From Glandiceps talaboti (Eukaryota > Hemichordata > Enteropneusta > Spengelidae): DNA of 32,500 nt. This document shows, one piece after another, positions 22,857-32,500 of this stretch (position 1 is the stretch's first letter; each line of letters opens with the position of its first letter). The stretch spans positions 13,133,251 through 13,165,750 of the forward strand of contig NC_135554.1 in NCBI RefSeq assembly GCF_964340395.1. Direction: 5' to 3'. The notes under the pieces are model-generated. The model worked only from the letters and a program-made list of their open reading frames with translations. It had not been told where the DNA came from and did not search any database. A program made the position numbers and the translations under genes.

Positions 22857-22932
22857 ACAGACAGACAGACACACACACACACACACACACACACACTCAT
22901 TCAGTCAGTCAGGCAGGCAATCAGTCAGTCAC
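22857..22932. repeat. (ACAG)n, (AC)n and (CAGT)n tract
   Basis: ACAG and AC dinucleotides to about 22896, then CATT/CAGT/CAGG tetranucleotides. Compound microsatellite. Confidence 0.95.
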
Positions 22933-23811
22933 ACTCTTTTTTTTATACATGTTATCAATTGAAACCATGCGTGTATCATTTGTTATTTAGGTTTTTTTTC
23001 TCAAGTCTAAAAAGAAAGGTACCTTTACACAGAGAACACCCGATTATTCAGGTTACCCTCCTAAACAATAAACCAGCCATGTGTATTTGTAATATGTATA
23101 GACCCAGGTAAAATCTCAAATTTAAGATATTTTTACCTTTACCTTAAAAGCCGCGGTTTCATTCCCAGGTTCTCGCACTAGTGATATCTTGTCAATTGAG
23201 CTTATAGGCTCAAAAGGTTTATCTAGGCTTGTTCTTTTGTTCTTGACCGACTATTCATCATATATCTGTTAAACAACGACATTTCACACCTAAATGTAAT
23301 CAGAATTCGAGCTGAGCTTTCAAGAATCATTGTACTTGGTTAAGAACTGTGAGAGAAGTAGACATGCGACATCCTCCCACACAAATCCTTTTATTCCTGA
23401 CCTGTCAATCAAAGATTAGTTTTCAACAAATATATCAGTTCGTCCTTTTGAATTATAATTATTTCGCATTAGCGAATGTAATGTTAAACGCTATCAAAGA
23501 TTATTTCCCAAGCGAAACTGTACATTAAATGACCTTACGTCCAATAAGAATGACCCGTTGTAACCTTTTTTCAATTCTGACTTTTCAATTTGTAATAGTA
23601 ATAGGGATGTTGCAGAGAAGAACTATCCACGAGTACATTTAGCGATATCTTGCCTTACATTTACAGTAGATCTCAAAAGATAATGAATTTTCGTACAATG
23701 TTGTTAGTTTTATAATCAATTTACCATGACAACAAGCCTGTTTCTCACTGTTAATAAAGGTTTCCTTGGAGAAACTAAAATCTGACCGCACACTGTCAGG
23801 GTGAATTTTGC
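22933..23811. other. AT-rich non-coding stretch
   Basis: Nothing recognised. Isolated donor-like sites (near 23027 and 23108) lack supporting frames. Confidence 0.4.
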
Positions 23812-24374
23812 ACATCCTAGTGCTAGTGTGTGTGGTGACATCCTAGCGCTAGGAAGAAGGACACACTCATGTATCAGCCCTCAACCCTGACTGAAAAGTA
23901 TGCTTGTTACCTGGATTTGAATATCACCCCTTTGCCAATACTGTACTGTACATCCCTGTACCATAGATGTGTTCAGTTGGTTGTAGCACATCCATATATC
24001 AGTTATATATATTGGAATCATACCATGTAGCAGTCCTATTGTTCACATCAAATAAGGATTGCTCTCCTAGCATAAACGTACCTCTCTAACTAAACAACAT
24101 TGCTCACACGACTCGTACACAGCTTTTGGGATACAGATCTTGTATAGGGCGTTATACGAATTAAAACATAATGTCAAATTGCTATTTGTAACATCCATGT
24201 GACATGGATGTTGGCATACCACTTACACCGCTTTAAATCTAGGTATGTTACAGCTATGTGCCACAACTGTTACAAGCATATCTTAAAAACGTAGCTGGTA
24301 CATCCACTGTGGCTCTACAGGGCTGGTACAGTTATGTGTACAACCCTGCTCTATGTTACAGAGGAATGCAGAGG
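23812..24374. repeat. Region of short interspersed direct repeats
   Basis: ACATCCTAG(T/C)GCTAG occurs twice, 26 bases apart (23812, 23838). Words such as GTACA, TGTTACAG, GGTACAG and ACATCC recur through to 24374, more than expected by chance, and G+C is higher than in the flanks. A perfect hairpin, AACATCCATG-TGA-CATGGATGTT, sits at 24190-24212. It may be a decayed minisatellite or element. Confidence 0.4.
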
Positions 24375-25704
24375 TGTTACAGAATTTGTCTTTGATTCTT
24401 CGGCTGGTGTCATGCGAAGTGGAAAATAATCATATCATACCTGTCCATGTGCAGTGTTTTATCCATTTTTAGAATTTAACGATCCAGTTGAAAACAAAAC
24501 TTTGAAGAGTGAAAACGTTTGACTCGTTAAAGCTGTATCATGAATAATGTATTACAAAAATAGGTTTTTAGCATAAGTTAAATTGAAAATATTCTGGTCA
24601 ATTTAATAAGGAAAGAAAACAAACCCAGTGGTTACATAGAATGAACCTATTTCAATTACAGTAATTACCAGCTTTCAGCAACATTTCGTTAATTATACAT
24701 ATGTGACCCGTATCCATATGTTCTCTCCGGTGTATTTCTCATCTGATATTCATTTATAACGAAGTAGTATATGTGTCGACGATACTGATATATGCTGTCT
24801 ATTGGGTATTTTCTCTTCAGAATATATCAAATTATTAACATTTGATTTCAACACACAACACATAGACGATATTTATGATTGTATGTAATACAGTAGAACA
24901 TATAGTTGATTTAAATCCCGTGCACGAGGCATTATTGAAAACTAATACTGCAAGCTACAGGTATATGATTTGTTTCATTACTTACCTCCAGGGCATATTT
25001 CCTTCCTGGCTTGAACATTAATATGCTACTGGGTAAAACTGTGATAATTAGCGTGGATTGTCATGACAACTGAAACGATGGATTTACAGTGCAAACTACG
25101 CCATGCAATAGTTGCACAATCGCTAGTCAAAAGATGGAAATAATTCACACCGGCCAAAATAACAGGTGTTATTCCAAAAAGTTCACAATTAAGCAAGGAT
25201 GAACACGCAATGAGTACAAGTAATACGTGTACAGGCAATCTTACAATGGCATTTTGCTATTCGTCACAGAATAGAATTGTATACATAGATATTGACAGAG
25301 GTTGAAATTTGATCATGGACGACATTACAATCATCTATGCAAGGAACTTGAGATTAAATATTGTATATACCAAACGATATATAAGTATATACACTTATAT
25401 ATCGTGCAACAATAAATGTGCATTCTTGAGTATTGAAATTGATTTGCCGGTTGATGCTAAAAGAAACAATTCATGCTATTTTTTGTTTGTTTATTAATTT
25501 GAAGTCGATTGAGAATATCTGTTTTAGTTTAACTACCAAACCCAATACTTTCCAAATAACGAAAACAGTAACAGAATTAAATAATTATTGTAAGCATCTT
25601 CAACATACATAATGGTTTGGCTTCTCTTGTGAGGGGTATATCCTAGTGCACTGACCGATGTGTTTGAAAAACTCCGTTATCGTATTACTTATCTGTGATT
25701 ATAG
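24375..25704. other. Non-coding stretch with a signal-peptide-like frame
   Basis: On the minus strand, 25250 to 25026 is open for about 75 codons after a possible acceptor. It begins with a very hydrophobic segment (PVHVLLVLIACSSLLNCEL). It lacks an ATG, and a TAG follows just before the strong donor GTAAGT at 24985-24980. The donor-proximal exon could read ATG plus 10 codons (25018-24986). These parts do not fit together into a gene without further exons. Confidence 0.3.
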
Positions 25705-25884
25705 AAAACATCGCTCTAGTTCTTGATGGTCCAGGTTACACTTCCAACATAAATACGTTTTCAACGAATATTGCTATAGGTCTAAAATTGAATCACAAAA
25801 ACCTTCAAACTTGTACTATACAAAATGTAACTCGTTTCATTCATTCGCAACACAGTACAGTAACATTTACCGTTATCACGGGAG
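25705..25884 (+). CDS. Phase 1-1 exon, SEA/ferredoxin-like module
   Basis: Exactly 180 bases between TGTGATTATAG and a donor GTAATT, phase 1 at both ends, the usual arrangement for shuffled extracellular modules. The pattern is ALVLDG, then a conserved-looking TFSTNIAIGLKL, a run ending TIQNV, and a final beta strand STVTFTVITG. F-x3-IA-x2-L...I-x2-V...STVxFxV is the layout of SEA-like and similar alpha/beta modules in secreted or membrane proteins (established for such families; assignment here is inference). Without the donor, the frame would run a further 15 codons to TGA at 25931. Upstream exons were not found. Confidence 0.45.
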
Positions 25885-26056
25885 GTAATTCAAACATGGA
25901 TATCCACTCTGGGGCAAGTTTACAGAGATGATTGTTTATCTAAAACTGCGCTTTCACAATGCAACTGCTTGGATACTCACCACGCTCGTCGAACTTTAGC
26001 AATTTTGAAAATGGTCTTTAAGTAATATGGAGAAGGTACAATTATTTCCTTTCCAG

Positions 26057-26088
26057 ATTATGAAATAAAATTAAGTTTACAGTTCTGA
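26057..26088 (+). CDS. Possible terminal exon of the module gene
   Basis: Follows the best pyrimidine-rich acceptor in the area (TTATTTCCTTTCCAG) after a 172-base intron. Two bases complete a codon from the previous exon, then YEIKLSLQF and TGA. The phase agrees. An AATAAA at 26237-26242 would give a short 3' untranslated region. It is too short to judge by content. Confidence 0.3.
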
Positions 26089-26236
26089 AATTAAACACTT
26101 TCCAAACTGAAAACACAACAAAAAAGTATATTTGATATATCTGCATGCTTTACATCACAAAGAACAAAATATGTATCGAGCTTTCAGATGAATGTACATA
26201 TAATTGAAAATATCAGGTATTAACATTTTGTTAAGA

Positions 26237-26242
26237 AATAAA
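26237..26242 (+). terminator. Poly(A) signal AATAAA for the module gene
   Basis: Canonical hexamer about 150 bases downstream of the proposed stop at 26086-26088. Common by chance in such DNA. Confidence 0.3.
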
Positions 26243-26659
26243 TGTAAATGTGCTACAAAAAATGTGTAGCACAAAATTATACAGTATTTTACAATTTGGA
26301 AATTGTTACAATAGCCGTTTCTTAGAATTATCCATGAGGTTGCACAGATGAAAGTGTCTATATTTTGTCAAAGAATTAATCACTGCTCTTGACAAACGTC
26401 CCGTCGTTGGCAAAATGTTCACTACCTCAAAGTCTGTGGTGTAATTTTACCGATCTCAACAAATACGTTAATAGTAGTAGCGACAGCAGCTGTCGCAATG
26501 GCGTCTACATTCTGAAAACTGAATGTCTGAACAGCTGAGCACTGTAGCCCCATCACTTCGTAAAATTGATGCGCGTTCAGCGTAAATTTCGGAATATTTT
26601 AGTTTAAAATTGCCATCATAATAGCAAAAAATAGTGGGTTTATGTATATAATAAATAAA
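26243..26659. other. AT-rich non-coding stretch
   Basis: Downstream flank of the module gene. Nothing recognised. Confidence 0.4.
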
Positions 26660-26661
26660 TA

Positions 26662-26817
26662 ATCTCCCGGTATTTTTCATTCGTGCTAAGTCATCTCAGA
26701 CTCATGATTCCCCTGTGTCTGTATCCCGCCGAGCCGATAGGCGAGGAGGGATATGGTCGACATGAGGGAAATCATTTGTCCTCGATGACGTAGCACTCAT
26801 TCGGAATACCGGGAGAT
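26662..26817. mobile_element. 156-bp MITE with TA target duplication
   Basis: The termini ATCTCCCGGTAT (26662-26673) and ATACCGGGAGAT (26806-26817) are perfect inverted repeats, flanked on both sides by TA. The arms continue inward as an imperfect palindrome (GTGCTAAGTCAT against ATGACGTAGCAC), with a G+C-rich centre, GCCGAGCCGATAGGCG. A TA target duplication is the hallmark of Tc1/mariner-type transposition, so this is probably a non-autonomous element of that superfamily. Confidence 0.8.
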
Positions 26818-27787
26818 TACATATCAAAATATTATGAGTAAGGTATTATATCTAACAAAGATGTATCAAAAAATGTTTGAGTTGGAGCTAGTGCAGCTTT
26901 GATACAATTACGATCAATCTTAACAAAATAAGCAAAAATGTAAGGTTACCATAATAGAGGTACGCTATATAAATCTATGTATACCAAGGTGTTAGGTCAT
27001 TTGAACTTGACTTTTCATGTATATATTAAAAGGAAGTGATAACTCTAGTGCTAAAAACCTCAGGTAACACACTTCTCAAGAGCCAAGTTAAAGGCAAATG
27101 TGATCCTGACGTCATGGCCGATAAATTTACTGAATTGATCAAATGGATGTATGTGATATTTAAAAGCTTTTTACTAGACGATCATAGTAACAATGTCTAC
27201 AATATGGAGATATTGCAGTGCAAACTTTAAAGGAACGTTGTTCCCTAGCCTTATTCCATCTACTGTACATGCACTGAATTGTTTTTATGTATAAAATCAG
27301 GATTGAAGAAACGTGAACACAATTCACTAGAACCAAAATAACAAGCAAGGTTACCTACAATTGATTAGTAGTTTTTTTCTTTGCCATAAACACTAACCAC
27401 ATCATTTATATTCGTGAATGATACCGCAACCCGAGGTGATTGTTATCCTCAGAACTGTTTGTTTTTTCTCCAGTTGGAGTACTTAAACGTGCTTATAACG
27501 TTTAATGCATTCCAATATTTCCGCAAGATACCATCCTAATTGCTATTCACCCTGATATTGATTGTGTACACAGCTGTCGTTGTATTTTTGTTCAGTGTTT
27601 ATATACTCCATTAAACGGAAGACGATCTATCACCTCCTTGTCGTGTGTCACAATTTACACACAAGTTTAACATCGATTTACCGTGCGCCTAGACCTCATA
27701 TAACCAATATACGAACTATTTTATCCAAAATAATGTTCCTTATACCATACATAAGCCAAAAGTATGGCATTTTTAGCCTGCCTGCAC
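26818..27787. other. Non-coding stretch with one protein-like ORF
   Basis: A plus-strand frame at 27036-27230 (64 codons, TAA at end) has a protein-like middle (CDPDVMADKFTELIKWM), but its possible acceptor (TATTAAAAG) is poor and no domain is recognised. It contains a perfect TGACGTCA at 27107-27114 just before an internal ATGG. A 94-codon plus frame at 27562-27846 looks random until the 21-bp repeat. Confidence 0.3.
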
Positions 27788-27829
27788 TATGTCTCGACAA
27801 CGCGCGTCTATGTCCCGACAACACGTGTC
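27788..27829 (+). repeat. 21-bp tandem duplication
   Basis: TATGTCTCGACAACGCGCGTC is followed directly by a second copy with three changes, and a third begins TACGTC. It is G+C-rich and in phase with the codon length, so it could be a coding repeat, but no gene can be built around it. Confidence 0.7.
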
Positions 27830-27932
27830 TACGTCACTGGTTCTAATGTGTTCGAAATATGAGTCAAAACGTTCAAAATTGCCGTGACTATCCAAGATTT
27901 TTCTTTGATATTATTGGCGGTGGTTTTATTTT

Positions 27933-28073
27933 GTTATATGCCAATATTTTCCTGGAAAATACGCATGACGTAAGGGTTTTGTCACTCCTCGCCTAGGGAC
28001 TCGTAGTGCCAAAACACCCCTTAGGTCACTCGTATTTTCCATGACTGAAAGAAGAAAAATATTGGAGAATAAC
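27933..28073. mobile_element. 141-bp foldback element
   Basis: Near-complete palindrome centred at about 27997-28000. GGAAAATACG (27954-27963) pairs with CGTATTTTCC (28031-28040). TGACGTAAGGG and the TTTTG.CACT blocks pair inside it. Outside, GTTATATGCCAATATTTT pairs with AAAATATTGGAGAATAAC after a small one-sided indel. There is no coding frame. It is probably a hairpin-type non-autonomous element, and the terminal duplication is uncertain. Confidence 0.7.
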
Positions 28074-28184
28074 ACTCCTTATATACTGTAAAATCGATTG
28101 CTTTACTTTTTCAGTGCTTTATAGTACAGGGGGTTGTGATGCATTATCGACAAATATAACATTAACATAAATTAATGGCTTGGG

Positions 28185-28191
28185 TATATAA
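28185..28191 (+). promoter_or_regulatory. Possible TATA box
   Basis: GGGTATATAACAG, followed after about 100 bases by a CACAG donor (GTAGGATAA, exon edge near 28287). This could be a core promoter plus non-coding first exon of a plus-strand transcript. No second exon was found, and TATATAA is frequent in this DNA. Confidence 0.2.
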
Positions 28192-28291
28192 CAGTGGATG
28201 GACGTTCAGAGCGGGAAATGTTACTTAGACTCTAGGGATTGGTTCATGCTAAACGTTCGGCGGTGCTGAGTGACGACGATATTCACAGGTA

Positions 28292-31231
<2,940 letters not shown>

Positions 31232-31426
31232 TTAAATATATTCCTTAATCGTATGCTCAGCTGCATGCAGACAGCACTGTACACAAACATATCTTGGAAC
31301 TCCGAGTGAGCGATTATTTTTAATGACTCTCCCGATCCCGCATATCAGGCAAATGAAAACCAACACGTCCTTAGAGCTACGTGTTGAATTACACTTACTT
31401 AAAATACAACAATCGTGCTCACTCAC
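31232..31426 (-). pseudogene. ORF with paired CxxC motifs, possibly an element remnant
   Basis: Open for 64 codons to a stop. It contains ICLICG, then 18 residues after the first pair, CVQCC followed by LHAAEH and a final KEY. Two CxxC pairs followed by a cysteine/histidine cluster suggest a small zinc-binding fold. A loosely similar layout occurs at the C-terminus of piggyBac-type transposases, but spacing differs and no catalytic region is present. It is locally G+C-richer than its surroundings. It could be a decayed transposase tail, an exon of an unknown gene, or chance. Confidence 0.2.
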
Positions 31427-32119
31427 ACATCATATAGTTTCCTGTCATTTATCTACCATTTCTTTGGAGTTTCTTTTTTTTACCCTTTTTTACTTGGAAC
31501 GGCATGTTCCATTAGATACCATCAAAGACATCAAAGAGTTGGGATTTCATTTTAACCTTTGATTTTCACATACCATCTCTCATTACAAAAATTCAAATAC
31601 CAAAAGCTCAACTAAGAATTTATACACGGTAGGACGTTCAATGCAATGGTAACATTTAAGAAAGTTTGAATCAACCTGTATATCATATTTCAAAAGAATA
31701 TGAGACAACACAGACAAAAGGTGACCTTTCGCACATTTGCAGCTTTCAAACATTTAAACCTCAACACACCACTAGTTTTACTGTCTTCTTACCGACATGT
31801 AAGTGCAGAATAATACAAATGTTTTCCGCCAAAAAAAAACCTATTACATACATGATGATTGCCTGGGTAGACTCGAATTCATTATCTATATTTTCTTACA
31901 AACACTATGTGTGCCATTTATTTTTTAACTAATATGTTTATATAGCAGTACACTTAATATGATGCAATATCTCTAATCAAATTGATTTTTGGGTCTGCAG
32001 TCAAGAATTAGCGGCCCTCCAGAATTAATTCACTAATTAACTTGTTAATATATGATAATTTATGCAATGTCTATGTTTCTGATTTATAATTATACAATGA
32101 ATATGACTTTAAAGGAACT
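31427..32119. other. AT-rich non-coding stretch
   Basis: Open plus-strand frames (31323-31562, 31666-31932) show no domain or splice partner. Nothing called. Confidence 0.4.
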
Positions 32120-32120
32120 A

Positions 32121-32213
32121 CTATACGTCACGCAGGGTAACTAATGACAACTATTGTACGTCACACAAGGTAACTAATGACAAGTATTACTATACTTTGC
32201 TAACTTATAACAA
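32121..32213 (+). repeat. About 30-33-bp tandem repeat
   Basis: CTAT..TACGTCAC(G/A)CA(G/A)GGTAACTAATGACAA occurs twice (spacing 33), followed by a degenerate third unit CTATACTTTGCTAACTTATAACAA. Minisatellite-like. Confidence 0.7.
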
Positions 32214-32500
32214 TTATTAACTTCTATTACCCATATTAGATACACTAAGGCTTGACTACAGCTACTGTGTTATAGATAACCAAGTAACGATCTTTTTCCT
32301 ACAATAATGATATATACCATTTTAATGATTTTTGCTGTTACACAACTCTGATATTACATCATATACTTTCCAACACTAATATTAAAAAATATGAGGAAAG
32401 CAATTATACTGATCCTACATTTTATATGTCCATATATATTTCCACACTTTACACAGAAAGCGTCACAATTATTATCCCCGGAATGGACGACACACATGAA
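32214..32500. other. AT-rich non-coding end of window
   Basis: Nothing recognised. Confidence 0.4.

Noticed and set aside
23892-23970. Minus-strand start exon (ATG plus 17 codons before GTAACA)
   Set aside because: It lies within the short-repeat block, the donor is weak and no partner exon was found.
25981-26048. Minus-strand exon candidate (product containing VPSPYYLKTIFK) with a GTGAGTAT donor
   Set aside because: It lies inside the proposed plus-strand intron 25885-26056 and uses the complement of its strong acceptor; no partner exon was found.

Overview
This is eukaryotic, animal-type DNA. By eye it is about one-third G+C. It has no long open reading frames, GT...AG splice signals delimit short candidate exons, and there is much simple-sequence repeat (AT, AC/GT, GATA, GGAT, ACAG, GCAG, GTTT) plus many short inverted-repeat elements. 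Intron-split small extracellular-type modules, long GATA and AT/AC tracts and non-autonomous foldback elements suit a marine invertebrate (mollusc, hemichordate, brachiopod and similar). Nothing here fixes the phylum. No bacterial operon, CRISPR array, rRNA or complete tRNA was seen.

Most of the window is intergenic or intronic. Three gene models can be argued from splice signals and matching phases. (1) A minus-strand gene, 22133 down to 16536, has four coding exons and encodes a 93-residue candidate secreted protein with six cysteines in its last exon. An AATAAA (minus strand) lies at 16246-16251. (2) A plus-strand gene is represented by its last two exons, 15137-15275 and 15374-15528, separated by a 98-bp, almost pure A+T intron. 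Genes 1 and 2 converge tail to tail on a 278-bp tandem duplication at 15701-16225. (3) A plus-strand gene is represented by a phase 1-1 exon at 25705-25884, whose product resembles a SEA/ferredoxin-like extracellular module, and a likely terminal exon at 26057-26088. All three are hand-built models without expression or homology support, so confidence is moderate.

Region by region. 1-6.3 kb: intergenic, with a foldback element at 773-939, an AT tract and a GTTT tract. 6.3-9.1 kb: two copies of a 227-bp repeat, each directly preceded by a GATN-type tetranucleotide array, the second about 500 bp of GATA. 9.9-10.3 kb: a 427-bp imperfect palindrome. 11.5-11.7 kb: a possible exon. 13.1-14.75 kb: a cluster of decayed elements (shared 35-bp ends, a 153-bp palindrome, a short TTAGGG-like tract, a 32-bp tandem repeat). 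15.1-22.1 kb: genes 2 and 1. 22.1-25.7 kb: intergenic, with a region of short internal repeats near 23.8-24.4 kb. 25.7-26.1 kb: gene 3. 26.66-26.82 kb: a TA-flanked, mariner-type MITE. 27.9-28.1 kb: another foldback. 28-32.5 kb: mostly featureless, with an AT/GT tract at 30.8-30.96 kb and a cysteine-pair ORF at 31.2-31.4 kb.

No obvious new multi-gene system is visible. The most interesting items are the small cysteine-rich secreted gene, the phase 1-1 module exon, and the microsatellite-capped dispersed repeat.
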